This document shows, piece by piece, positions 26,801 to 34,150 of a DNA stretch of 64,000 bases (position 1 is its first letter; every line of letters starts with the position of its first letter). The position numbers and the translations under genes are program-made. Origin of the DNA: UBA1181 sp963619325 (lineage in GTDB: Bacteria > Bacteroidota > Bacteroidia > Bacteroidales > Paludibacteraceae); the NCBI GenBank assembly GCA_963619325.1, contig CAVEVQ010000003.1:1-64000 (forward strand). Reading direction: 5' to 3'. The notes beneath the pieces were generated by a model. It saw only the letters and a list, made by a program, of their open reading frames with translations, was not told the origin of the DNA and did no database searches.

Positions 26801-27907
26801 ATAATGAAGGTCATCTGCGGCATGGCCAACGCCTATGGTGGTACTCTCTACTTAGGAGTCTTCAACACGGGTACAGCCAAAGGTTTGGAAGATGACTTGG
26901 CATTTTTCAACGACGACAAAGACAAATTCGACAATTACGTTCGCAATCAAATTTATCAAGCATTCGGGCATGGGTTAAATTCAGCTATTCAAACAGAATA
27001 CCCAGATGCTGGCGAACATTTCGTCTATGCCATCAAAGTGCCAGCCAGCCAAACTCCCGTTCAACTGAAGGATTTTCATAACACCACACGAGATGGTTAT
27101 TCAACCTATGGCTATTTCCTACGAGAAGGCACTTCAACCTACCTCATCGACCCTGACGATCTAGCTCATACAATGGCGAACAGAAACTTCGATTCCTACA
27201 ATGTCAAAGTTTCCAACATCACTAACAACAGCACAGAGGAAACAACAAAGGAGGAAACATCGTCCACAACGACACCGAAAAAAAACCTTCAAATAGTCAA
27301 TTCCGATCATATCTCAACTAGCCTCATCCGCCATAATATTACTTGCAACTGGGCAGAAGGATTTGGGGAAGATACGATTGGCTACCTCCGCATCCTTTCT
27401 GAAAGCGAATGGGAGTTGCTCAACGATGTTAAATGGGAAGAAGGACTACTCACACTCGCCATCCACGAGGACGAAGAAGATGGCTTCATAGTTGTCGTCT
27501 ACAACGACGGTAGAATCAACAAAATCCAAACAACACAGTTACTGAAAAAAGAAAGAAGCGAACCATTTAAAGTATTTGCAGAAAAGCCATTCTTTGTTTC
27601 TCCGTTGAAAAAAGACGACGCAATTCTCTCTGTCTACGAAGACGAAAAGGGCAAACGATGCATGCGAATAGATTCTTTAGATGAGATTCGCAATGATAAC
27701 ACCTCCTCGGCAGGAACCACACTCTCCGACCTGAAATTTTCAAAAGTCTGCTACTGCGACATCATCAACGCTAAACATATCAAATTTTTCAGAAAATGGT
27801 TTAACTTAGGCAGAAAAACGTTAGGATTTCAACTCCTTGACTTTTCCGGGAAAAAAGCCATAGAAGAATTAAACAAAATCGGCATTAACACTGACTGGGT
27901 CAATTAA
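23843..27907 (+). CDS. Large protein with AlbA_2/Schlafen-like domain
   Basis: 1354-residue cytoplasmic protein with no signal peptide or membrane segment. The N-terminal 160 residues and a block near 570-760 look like all-beta (OB/S1-like) modules; residues 180-480 are helical; an acidic stretch (TPEEMEEEAMAVAEEQFDEE) lies near 770-790. Residues about 955-1110 resemble the AlbA_2 (Schlafen) domain: DQLTEFKTSIVFPP, then ICGMANAYGGTLYLGVFN, then GYFLREGTSTY. A Thr/Ser/Lys-rich linker (1126-1150) precedes a novel C-terminal region. AlbA_2 proteins include nucleic-acid-linked and defence-linked factors; the function here is unknown. It is a single-gene unit. ATG chosen over a TTG 12 codons upstream. 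Confidence 0.82.
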   Translation: MQTVQYQKGKFYTLPILSIKDEDVSSFFIVNVNGRDYAIKMFEFQRTNEKVRSLTSLPCMVKDVHGDEIVFVQNIAETTKEIYPDGHIITFYITKSTPSPFPNVLYYEVWDKNNGVPFRIKCKEKLKIHQPIECKIVRPSQNKIILEPQKNNESIAVQSCISLHELLSNSNIDINLAHFLSLTFYSLQNFNEARKYLEHGNPIWVVKALLSVPDAESWTNIKRSDIPSILKVYKSICLYIIEDSNYLNQFEIKKKSYQNNIEDKIWMAEISSKCIELIEQNKHKEEIDLIFKKIQTSGHLYNFKEKIWILITILMMEPQILDEKIDDILNIIENQDRTKRDSYINQIFRSMLEVYINRNRSKTNRFATVENDQSVQLLNKMIRSISYFILLSDKNKNEDNCQLFKAMLFHYLAFIRGKDALGNTKKTLELSESLIERAFTTLLEPEDDIQEIAWGKDFFKTEMLAYQLTSSKPKNCTFSAKSFITENTRFSVSPNGITLSRTISSGKERNVLPSNVFNWRNIQIFLDSANKYNIDKNSKFKTWQVFWDNVEAALFAPKEAINKSTIKKRLPDVGEDTTIRILYKDSNNEHPYRFYCKIEHPVHEGYGWIDYYQKGGAIGLFHYNPDLELDSFYNDGKPMLLNVRVNSLSNPNEENRTCTFDALSKIDNCVQENVGYNYTFNCRIIFETENKGTFLAITEYGFGVFVSDETKEEDIQLQAGFCVKVRIENVSNPAKIQGIVIGYADDEVNIKDAAESLLATYCNDNLYEETPEEMEEEAMAVAEEQFDEESIREIVNIFAHKAVLEENNIIAYSFLSLSRILSRMIENDDLRDYIDLNRKTVAIREFYKENGKVDESEIEKICNDYEDIAEQSPYPMQRLAEIRIVNWFGKQDKNDMLWCIINNPESNPVLKKLARLTLSYNMSDGFGFQNQEQIINNKMKSLLNINVELPKIYSFGEEDQLTEFKTSIVFPPENGMKPNIDTQTYNIMKVICGMANAYGGTLYLGVFNTGTAKGLEDDLAFFNDDKDKFDNYVRNQIYQAFGHGLNSAIQTEYPDAGEHFVYAIKVPASQTPVQLKDFHNTTRDGYSTYGYFLREGTSTYLIDPDDLAHTMANRNFDSYNVKVSNITNNSTEETTKEETSSTTTPKKNLQIVNSDHISTSLIRHNITCNWAEGFGEDTIGYLRILSESEWELLNDVKWEEGLLTLAIHEDEEDGFIVVVYNDGRINKIQTTQLLKKERSEPFKVFAEKPFFVSPLKKDDAILSVYEDEKGKRCMRIDSLDEIRNDNTSSAGTTLSDLKFSKVCYCDIINAKHIKFFRKWFNLGRKTLGFQLLDFSGKKAIEELNKIGINTDWVN

Positions 27908-27925
27908 CAACATTCCTAACCCATA

Positions 27926-27976
27926 TTTACTAATGATATAACTATTTAATTTACAAATAGTTATATCATTAGTAAA
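27926..27976. repeat. Perfect 22-bp inverted repeat
   Basis: Arms at 27926-27947 (TTTACTAATGATATAACTATTT) and 27955-27976 are exact reverse complements around a 7-nt spacer AATTTAC. Just outside, ATA and ATAT continue the symmetry with one T offset. It lies 18 bp after the AlbA_2-gene stop and before the tRNA promoter. It could act as a terminator, but it is AT-rich and lacks a following U-run. Confidence 0.85.
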
Positions 27977-28003
27977 ATATTTCCAACTTTTACTCCTTAT
28001 TAT

Positions 28004-28034
28004 TTTGCAAATATAAAATAAAGCATTATCTTTG
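28004..28034 (+). promoter_or_regulatory. tRNA-Arg promoter (full Bacteroidetes consensus)
   Basis: TTTG at 28004-28007 and TATCTTTG at 28027-28034 are separated by 19 bp, matching the -33/-7 consensus of the Bacteroidetes primary sigma factor. The tRNA begins 38 bp after the -7 box. Confidence 0.85.
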
Positions 28035-28072
28035 CACTCGCAATCGGGAATAACACCGATTACTACGGAAAT

Positions 28073-28146
28073 GGCTCCGTAGCTCAACTGTATAGAGCAT
28101 TTGACTACGGATCAAAAGGTTGTGGGTTAGAATCCCGCCGGGGTCA
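28073..28146 (+). tRNA. tRNA-Arg(ACG)
   Basis: A 74-nt cloverleaf folds fully: acceptor GGCTCCG with CGGGGTC (two G-T pairs), D-arm GCTC/GAGC, anticodon arm TTTGA-CTACGGA-TCAAA with anticodon ACG, 5-nt variable loop, T-arm GTGGG/CCCGC, discriminator A. The CCA end is not encoded. A34 would be edited to inosine by TadA to read CGN codons. Position 19 is T instead of G and position 56 is A instead of C, so the conserved G19-C56 elbow pair is replaced by U19-A56. The gene has a full promoter and a terminator. Confidence 0.95.
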
Positions 28147-28152
28147 CTAAGA

Positions 28153-28190
28153 AAAGTCCAAGTTGTGAAAACAATTTGGACTTTCTTCTT
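28153..28190 (+). terminator. Intrinsic terminator of tRNA-Arg
   Basis: AAAGTCCAAGTTG (28153-28165) pairs with CAATTTGGACTTT (28172-28184) with one G-T pair, loop 6 nt, followed by a T-rich tail. It starts 6 bp after the tRNA and also lies at the end of the convergent TonB-like gene. Confidence 0.8.
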
Positions 28191-28205
28191 TATTATCTAT
28201 TATCT

Positions 28206-28628
28206 TTATTCAGCCAAATTCAATCGAATCAAGAAATAGCCACAAACGTCTCTCCCATCTTTCTGAGCAGGATTCAATTTCGGAAATTTCGCTATCGTTG
28301 TAACAACATCATCGGTGATTGCCGGCGACACTTCTTTCAGCACCTCCGTTTTAGCGATTGAGCCATCAGCAGCGACGATCAACCGCAACATCATGCGTTG
28401 CGCAGAAAAGACCGTGATTTTGCCCTTGTTCTTCATATTGTCATTGAAAAAAGCATACATGGCATTGACACCTCCAGGATAGGAGACTTGCACGTCTGGT
28501 AAGTTCCAAACCGTATCACATACCATAACATCCTCAACAATATTGAATGGCGATGACTGTGTCTTCTGCGCATACGCAGAACAAAAAATCGTAAACAAAA
28601 AAACGCAAGACCAACCTAACTTTTTCAT
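28206..28628 (-). CDS. Exported TonB C-terminal-domain-like protein
   Basis: 140-residue protein with signal peptide (MKKLGWSCVFLFTIFCSAYAQ, cleaved at about 21). The mature part resembles a TonB C-terminal domain: VSYPGGVNAMYAFFNDNM, then LRLIVAADGSIAKTEVLKEV and a final FLIRLNLAE strand. It lacks the membrane anchor and Pro-rich linker of a working TonB, so it is probably a soluble periplasmic relative of unknown function. rsmE begins 18 bp upstream on the same strand. Confidence 0.8.
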   Translation of the reverse strand: MKKLGWSCVFLFTIFCSAYAQKTQSSPFNIVEDVMVCDTVWNLPDVQVSYPGGVNAMYAFFNDNMKNKGKITVFSAQRMMLRLIVAADGSIAKTEVLKEVSPAITDDVVTTIAKFPKLNPAQKDGRDVCGYFLIRLNLAE

Positions 28629-28646
28629 ATTCTCCTAATATTATCT

Positions 28647-29348
28647 TTATTTCATCTGATTAATCAACTGCACCGTATGGCATGCAACCACACCTGCCGT
28701 TTCAGTTCGCAACCGGTTCTCTCCTAACGAAATCGGTACATACCCCGCATTGAGAGCTTGGCATACTTCTTCTTCGCTGAAATCTCCCTCTGGTCCGATT
28801 AAAAAGACAGCGTCTCGCCCAGATTGATATTCTTTGCACAATATTCGCTTCTCTTGCTCATAGCAATGCGCAATATAACAATCGGGGCCCTGATGATTTT
28901 TCACAAACTCTTTGAACGATGTCATCTCGTTCAAGGTTGGTAGGAAAGCCTTTTTCGACTGTTTCATTGCCGAGACAAGAATCTTCTCCAATCGTTCACA
29001 CTTCACCACTTTCCGTTCCGAATGATCACACAACAACGGTGTAATCTCACTAACACCAATCTCCGTAACCTTCTCTGCAAACCACTCCAAACGATCCATA
29101 TTCTTCGTCGGAGCAATGGCAATATGTATATGCACTGGTTGAGGATGAAAATTCTCCACTTTTGAGAGAACCCTCACCTCACAATGCTTTGGATGCGGAA
29201 AAACAATTTCTGCCGTATAGTATCCCCCTTGACCATCGACCAACTCTACCTGATCGCCCTCAACCAATCGAAGAACCTTCACAGCATGTTGCGATTCCTC
29301 TTCTGAAAGCCGATTTTCTATGGCAATATTCGGAGCAAAAAAAATCAT
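28647..29348 (-). CDS. rsmE: 16S rRNA (uracil-1498-N3)-methyltransferase RsmE
   Basis: 233-residue SPOUT methyltransferase of the RsmE family. An N-terminal PUA-like domain (about 1-70, HAVKVLRLVEGDQVELVDG) is followed by a knotted SAM-binding domain with IGPEGDFSEEE and SLGENRLRTETAGVVA. It methylates U1498 of 16S rRNA. The length fits. Part of a minus-strand run with folD (33 bp upstream) and ffh. Confidence 0.95.
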   Translation of the reverse strand: MIFFAPNIAIENRLSEEESQHAVKVLRLVEGDQVELVDGQGGYYTAEIVFPHPKHCEVRVLSKVENFHPQPVHIHIAIAPTKNMDRLEWFAEKVTEIGVSEITPLLCDHSERKVVKCERLEKILVSAMKQSKKAFLPTLNEMTSFKEFVKNHQGPDCYIAHCYEQEKRILCKEYQSGRDAVFLIGPEGDFSEEEVCQALNAGYVPISLGENRLRTETAGVVACHTVQLINQMK

Positions 29349-29381
29349 TCTTCCACCAATTTTATAAAACCTTACAAATCT

Positions 29382-30266
29382 TTAATCCTTGTAAATAGCT
29401 TTCTTGCCTGCCAACAAAGTGTTTTTCAACAACGAGCAAATAGTCATCGGTCCAACACCACCAGGAACTGGCGTTATATAACTACTCTTAGGAGCAACAT
29501 TCTCAAAGTCAACATCTCCCGTCAATTTGAAACCACTCTTAGTCTTATCTGAAGGCACACGAGTTGTTCCTACATCAATGATAACCACTCCATCTTTCAC
29601 CATATCTGCAGTCAAGAACTTTGGAGAACCTAACGCAGCAATGATAATATCCGCCTGCAAAGTAATCTCCTTCAAATTCTTCGTGCGACTATGACAAACA
29701 GTCACCGTTGCATCTCCTGGATACGCTTTCTGCATCATTAAAGTAGCAACGGGTTTTCCAACTATGTTGCTTCGCCCAATGACGACACAATGCTTACCCG
29801 CAGTTTCTATCTTATAACGTTTGAGTAACTCCATGATACCTGACGGAGTAGCAGATACAAATGATGGCAAACCGATAGAAGTTCGTCCCACATTGATTGG
29901 ATGGAATCCGTCCACATCCTTACGGTAGTCAATCGCCTCTATTACTTTTTGTTCTGAAATGTGCTTTGGCAAAGGCAACTGAACGATGAAGCCATCAACA
30001 TCGTCGTCATTGTTCAATTTTTCAATTTCCTTCAAAAGAGCCTCCTCTGTGATGTCGGCCTCAAAAGCCAACTTCGTGGATTTAAAGCCAACCTGCTCAC
30101 AAGATTTAACCTTATGGGCAACGTATGTCTCGCTTCCTCCATCATGCCCCACAATAATCACAGCCAAATGAGGTGTCTTGCCTCCTTTAGCTTTTATCTG
30201 CTTAACTTCTTCCGCAATCTCCAATTTCACCTGATCGGCTATTGCTTTTCCATCTATCAACTCCAT
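29382..30266 (-). CDS. folD: Bifunctional methylenetetrahydrofolate dehydrogenase/cyclohydrolase
   Basis: 294-residue FolD, interconverting methylene-, methenyl- and 10-formyl-tetrahydrofolate. Visible signatures: ETYVAHKVKSCEQVGF with the catalytic lysine, VQLPLPKH, the NADP-binding GRSNIVGKPVATL, and the C-terminal PVPGGVGPMTICSLL. The ATG at MELIDG is chosen; the longer frame begins with TTG. Only 6 bp separate it from the ffh stop codon, so they share a transcript. Confidence 0.97.
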   Translation of the reverse strand: MELIDGKAIADQVKLEIAEEVKQIKAKGGKTPHLAVIIVGHDGGSETYVAHKVKSCEQVGFKSTKLAFEADITEEALLKEIEKLNNDDDVDGFIVQLPLPKHISEQKVIEAIDYRKDVDGFHPINVGRTSIGLPSFVSATPSGIMELLKRYKIETAGKHCVVIGRSNIVGKPVATLMMQKAYPGDATVTVCHSRTKNLKEITLQADIIIAALGSPKFLTADMVKDGVVIIDVGTTRVPSDKTKSGFKLTGDVDFENVAPKSSYITPVPGGVGPMTICSLLKNTLLAGKKAIYKD

Positions 30267-30272
30267 ATTCAA

Positions 30273-31601
30273 TTATTTTCTCTTTCCAATACCAAATTTC
30301 AAATTGCGCGGTCCGCCCTGGGTTACCATCTTCATCATCTTTCGTGTCTCCTCAAACTGTTTCAAAAGACGATTCACCTCTTGGATATTTGTACCACTTC
30401 CTTTCGCAATACGCATACGACGACTGCTATCCAAAATTCCCGGATTTTTACGCTCCTCTGGGGTCATTGAGTAGATAATCGCCTCAATTCCCTTGAACGC
30501 ACTATCATCAATTTCTACGTCTTTTAGTGCTTTCCCAACGCCAGGAATCATAGACGCTAAATCCTTCAAATTACCCATTTTCTTTATCTGGTGAATCTGA
30601 GACAAGAAATCATTGAAATCAAACTGATTCTTTGCAATCTTCTTCTGAAGTTTCTTAGCCTCTTCCTCGTCATATTGTTCCTGCGCACGCTCCACAAGGG
30701 TAACGATATCACCCATTCCGAGGATACGGTCTGCCATACGTTGTGGATGGAACACGTCTATCGCTTCCATTTTTTCACCCGTTCCAACAAACTTTATCGG
30801 CTTGTTGACAACAGAACGAATAGACAAAGCGGCACCACCGCGAGTGTCACCATCTAACTTCGTCAATACAACTCCGTTAAAGTCCAAACGGTCGTTAAAC
30901 TCTTTCGCCGTGTTTACCGCATCTTGTCCTGTCATTGAATCAACAACGAACAAAATCTCGTTCGGCTTAATTGCCTCCTTGATAGCCGCAATCTCGTTCA
31001 TCATCTGCTCATCCACAGCCAAACGTCCTGCCGTATCTATGATAACGACATCATTACCCTTTGCCTTTGCTTGCGCAATCGCATTTTGGGCTATCTCTAC
31101 AGGATTCTTGTTTTCTTCCTCCGTGTAAATATCAACCGCTATCTGCTCCGCCAAAACACGCAACTGCTCAATCGCAGCGGGACGATACACATCACAAGCC
31201 ACCAACAACGGTTTTTTATTCTTCTTTGTTTTTAATAGGTTCGCCAACTTTCCCGTAAAGGTCGTCTTACCAGAACCTTGCAAACCCGACATCAAAACGA
31301 CCGCAGGTTTACTGGAAAGATCAATGTCAGTTGCTGTTCCTCCCATCAACTCGGCCAACTCGTCATGAACGATCTTTACCATCAACTGACTAGGCTTCAC
31401 CGCAGTCAAAACGTTCTGTCCCAACGCTTTTTCCTTCACCATATCCGTGAAGTTCTTCGCTACCTTATAGTTGACATCAGCATCTAACAATGCCTTACGA
31501 ACGTCTTTCAATGTCTCCGCAACATTGATTTCAGTTATCTTTCCTTCTCCCTTTAATATCTTAAAAGATCTTTCTAACCTTTCTCCTAAACTTTCAAACA
31601 T
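30273..31601 (-). CDS. ffh: Signal recognition particle protein Ffh
   Basis: 442-residue SRP54 GTPase that binds signal sequences of nascent membrane proteins with 4.5S RNA. N domain about 1-85; G domain with P-loop GLQGSGKTTF (about 107), DTAGRL and TKLDGDTRGGAAL; Met-rich M domain about 310-442 (GMGDIV, MIPGV, SMTPEERKNP, RRMRIAKGSG). It ends with the basic GIGKRK tail. First of the ffh-folD-rsmE run. Confidence 0.97.
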   Translation of the reverse strand: MFESLGERLERSFKILKGEGKITEINVAETLKDVRKALLDADVNYKVAKNFTDMVKEKALGQNVLTAVKPSQLMVKIVHDELAELMGGTATDIDLSSKPAVVLMSGLQGSGKTTFTGKLANLLKTKKNKKPLLVACDVYRPAAIEQLRVLAEQIAVDIYTEEENKNPVEIAQNAIAQAKAKGNDVVIIDTAGRLAVDEQMMNEIAAIKEAIKPNEILFVVDSMTGQDAVNTAKEFNDRLDFNGVVLTKLDGDTRGGAALSIRSVVNKPIKFVGTGEKMEAIDVFHPQRMADRILGMGDIVTLVERAQEQYDEEEAKKLQKKIAKNQFDFNDFLSQIHQIKKMGNLKDLASMIPGVGKALKDVEIDDSAFKGIEAIIYSMTPEERKNPGILDSSRRMRIAKGSGTNIQEVNRLLKQFEETRKMMKMVTQGGPRNLKFGIGKRK

Positions 31602-31650
31602 ATACCTTTATTATTGGCTTTTATCTAATTTATTACGTCTTTCGACTAAA

Positions 31651-32226
31651 TCAATTTTTTACACTCACCGACTCTATTCTAAAATCAGCGGCATTTTTCA
31701 ACCATTCGTTTCTCTTCTTCTCAACATTCTTCATAAAAGCGTCCAACTCGTCCTTATAAGTTCTATGTAGGTAACGAAAGAACACTACCCTTTCACCTAC
31801 CTGACGAATTCTTGCAATATTCCACTCTAAGATGAAAGTCCGACCGCCCTGCACATTGCCTTGAACATACTCAATCCACAACTCACCATCTTTCAATGGG
31901 TCAATTTTCTTGAAACTGAAAACAATGTTCTGCTCTTTCTGAAGACTCAACTTTGTCATCAGCTGGTTCTCTTCTTTCTCAACCTCTGCTCCTTCTGGTG
32001 TGCATTCTACAATGACCTTACTCTCAAAACGAACCATACTTTCGCTCTTCCTTAAAAATTCCTCTAAATATCTACCCGACTTCGTCTTAGACGACCAACG
32101 CAAAAGATAGTCGGTCCCTTCCAAAGAAATTTTTTGAAGGCCTAAATAATCCGTCTGTGAGAAAATAGAGAAACAGTTCAGCAACAGCACTGACGAAACA
32201 ATCAACAAAGAACGAAAGACTTTCAT
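31651..32226 (-). CDS. Exported protein of unknown function
   Basis: 191-residue protein with a signal peptide (about 1-24, ending FSIFSQ). The mature part is mixed alpha/beta and highly charged, with no motif I recognise (VIVECTPEGAEVEKEENQ, GELWIEYVQGNVQGG). It lies 18 bp after the MscS gene and 49 bp before ffh on the same strand. Location in the periplasm is the only inference offered. Confidence 0.7.
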   Translation of the reverse strand: MKVFRSLLIVSSVLLLNCFSIFSQTDYLGLQKISLEGTDYLLRWSSKTKSGRYLEEFLRKSESMVRFESKVIVECTPEGAEVEKEENQLMTKLSLQKEQNIVFSFKKIDPLKDGELWIEYVQGNVQGGRTFILEWNIARIRQVGERVVFFRYLHRTYKDELDAFMKNVEKKRNEWLKNAADFRIESVSVKN

Positions 32227-32244
32227 ACGCTGATAGTAAGAAAC

Positions 32245-33150
32245 TTATGCCTGGTGGACATGAACATCCATCTGAGGGAAAGGTATGTTGATTCCCTCTC
32301 TGGTAAATACTTTATAGACCTCTTCATTCATTTTGAAGAAGATATCCCAGTAGTTGGCAGGATCACACCAAACACGAACAACTATGTTCACTGAACTTGC
32401 GTCCAATTTGGATAATGCAATAAATGGCTCATATCCTGCTTCGTTTTGGATAATCTGAGGATTCTCGTTGATGATTCTGATCAATGTAGCCTTTGCTTTG
32501 TCGTAATCATCTCCGTAGGCGATACCGAACTCAAAATCAACACGGCGACGTGGCTCTTTGGAATAGTTCGTCACAACACTCGTTGAAAGGTTTCCGTTAG
32601 GCATAATCACCATTTTATTATCGTTAGTTAAAATCAAAGTATTGAAAATCTGAATCTCCTTAACTGTTCCTGAGACACCCGTAACCTCCAGAAAATCACC
32701 AACTTTAAATGGGCGAAACAACAAAATCATCACTCCACCTGCAAAGTTTTGCAAAGTTCCGCTCAACGCCATACCAATGGCGACACCTGCGGAGGCAAAC
32801 AAGGCAACGAACGACGATGTTTCAATACCCAGAATACCAATAACGACGATAATCAAAATGAAGTTCAAAACAATATTTGTGAGACTCTTCAAAAAGGTCG
32901 ACAAACTGGCATCTACTTCTCTTTTCTCTAACGTACGGACAACAACCTTGTTCAACTTACGAACTATCCAACGAAGAATGAAATAGACGACAACAGCTAA
33001 CAATATACGAGAAGCCAACCCCATAGACATCTCAATACCTTTTTGGAGTATCGTCTCAATCGCTGTTGAATAATCACCATTTGCCAAAGCCTCTTTCGTC
33101 TGTGCAGCCATAATAGAATCATGCTGCGCTACTTGCAAAGAATCTAACAT
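32245..33150 (-). CDS. mscS: Small-conductance mechanosensitive channel (MscS family)
   Basis: 301-residue inner-membrane channel that opens under hypo-osmotic stress. Three hydrophobic helices (about 35-65, 85-108, 115-150); the last contains the glycine/alanine-rich pore segment ALFASAGVAIGMALSG. The beta domain follows (FKVGDFLEVTGVSGTVKEI, NTLILTNDNKMVIMPNG), then the C-terminal alpha/beta domain with INIPFPQMDVH. Length matches E. coli MscS. A first gene of its transcript; the upstream region is shared with the divergent 5-alpha-reductase-like gene. Confidence 0.94.
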   Translation of the reverse strand: MLDSLQVAQHDSIMAAQTKEALANGDYSTAIETILQKGIEMSMGLASRILLAVVVYFILRWIVRKLNKVVVRTLEKREVDASLSTFLKSLTNIVLNFILIIVVIGILGIETSSFVALFASAGVAIGMALSGTLQNFAGGVMILLFRPFKVGDFLEVTGVSGTVKEIQIFNTLILTNDNKMVIMPNGNLSTSVVTNYSKEPRRRVDFEFGIAYGDDYDKAKATLIRIINENPQIIQNEAGYEPFIALSKLDASSVNIVVRVWCDPANYWDIFFKMNEEVYKVFTREGINIPFPQMDVHVHQA

Positions 33151-33290
33151 TGTATTTAAGTATTTTAATTTTAAACATTTAGATGCGGTGAACTAAAAAA
33201 ATAGATACCAAATACAAAAATATAGCCTTTAAAAGTAATATTCAAACTTTTTTCTTTTTCTCTATTTTACCTCTTCACACTTTTTAAATG

Positions 33291-33298
33291 TATCTTTG
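33291..33298 (+). promoter_or_regulatory. -7 promoter element of the 5-alpha-reductase-like gene
   Basis: TATCTTTG matches TAnnTTTG, 27 bp before the ATG at 33326. No good -33 box. Confidence 0.55.
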
Positions 33299-33325
33299 CC
33301 AAATACTTAAATACAGTTAATTTTT

Positions 33326-34099
33326 ATGGACATTCTTAACGCAGAAAATTTTTCCATTTTTCTTTGGATTATGACAGGGATAGCTGTCATTGTTTTTATA
33401 GCACTCTATTTTGTTGACGCTGGTTACGGTATAATGTACAACAAAAAATGGGGGGTAACAGTCAATAATCGATTGGGCTGGATATTAATGGAAGCTCCTG
33501 TTTTTATCGTGATGTGTCTTTGTTGGTGGTTCTCTGAACGCACTTTCCAAGCAACACCATTGATAATGTTTCTAATTTTCCAAACCCACTATTTCCAACG
33601 ATCATTTATCTTCCCCCTACTTTTCAAGACGAAGAGTAGAATGCCTATCTCTATTATGCTAATGGGTGTCGTTTTCAACACTTTAAACGGATTAATGCAA
33701 GGCGGTTGGATTTTTCATTTTTCACCTGCCAACCATTACACGAATGATTGGCTTCTCTCACCTCAATTTTTTGTCGGGACCATCATCTTCTTCATAGGAA
33801 TGTCCATCAACCTGCATTCCGACTACATTGTAAGGCATCTGCGTAAGCCAGGTGACCACAACCACTACCTTCCGAAAGGTGGGTTTTATAACTATGTGAC
33901 TTCCGCCAACTATTTCGGAGAGTTAACCGAATGGTTAGGATGGGCTATACTCACATGGTCATGGGCAGGAGCAGTTTTCTTCATTTGGACTTTCGCTAAT
34001 CTCGTCCCTCGTGCCAATACAATCCACAAAAAATACCGTATGATGTTTCCTGAAATGGCAAATCTCAAGCTGAAAAGAGTCTTTCCTTTCATCTATTAA
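33326..34099 (+). CDS. Steroid 5-alpha-reductase-family membrane enzyme
   Basis: 257-residue integral membrane protein with about six or seven hydrophobic helices. The C-terminal half is strongly like 3-oxo-5-alpha-steroid 4-dehydrogenases: GDHNHYLPKGGFYNYVTSAN, then YFGELTEWLGWAI and the end block NTIHKKYRMMFPEM, the NADPH-site region of the family. Such enzymes reduce a steroid delta-4 double bond with NADPH. Bacterial homologues occur in gut Bacteroidales that make 5-alpha bile acids. An Old Yellow Enzyme gene follows 51 bp downstream, strengthening a steroid or other enone substrate. A different enoyl substrate cannot be excluded. Confidence 0.88.
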   Translation: MDILNAENFSIFLWIMTGIAVIVFIALYFVDAGYGIMYNKKWGVTVNNRLGWILMEAPVFIVMCLCWWFSERTFQATPLIMFLIFQTHYFQRSFIFPLLFKTKSRMPISIMLMGVVFNTLNGLMQGGWIFHFSPANHYTNDWLLSPQFFVGTIIFFIGMSINLHSDYIVRHLRKPGDHNHYLPKGGFYNYVTSANYFGELTEWLGWAILTWSWAGAVFFIWTFANLVPRANTIHKKYRMMFPEMANLKLKRVFPFIY

Positions 34100-34150
34100 A
34101 GGGACATTCGCACATAATACTACTTAGATTTATTTCACTAAAAAATAAAA

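Noticed and set aside
27926..28146. tRNA-Arg as the attachment site of an integrated element carrying the AlbA_2 gene
   Set aside because: The AlbA_2 gene lies on the 5' side of the tRNA, whereas integration is usually at the 3' end, and no integrase or repeated tRNA 3' segment is visible.
28206..28628. Functional TonB energy transducer
   Set aside because: It has a cleavable signal peptide and no membrane anchor or proline-rich spacer, so only a TonB-C-like fold is claimed.
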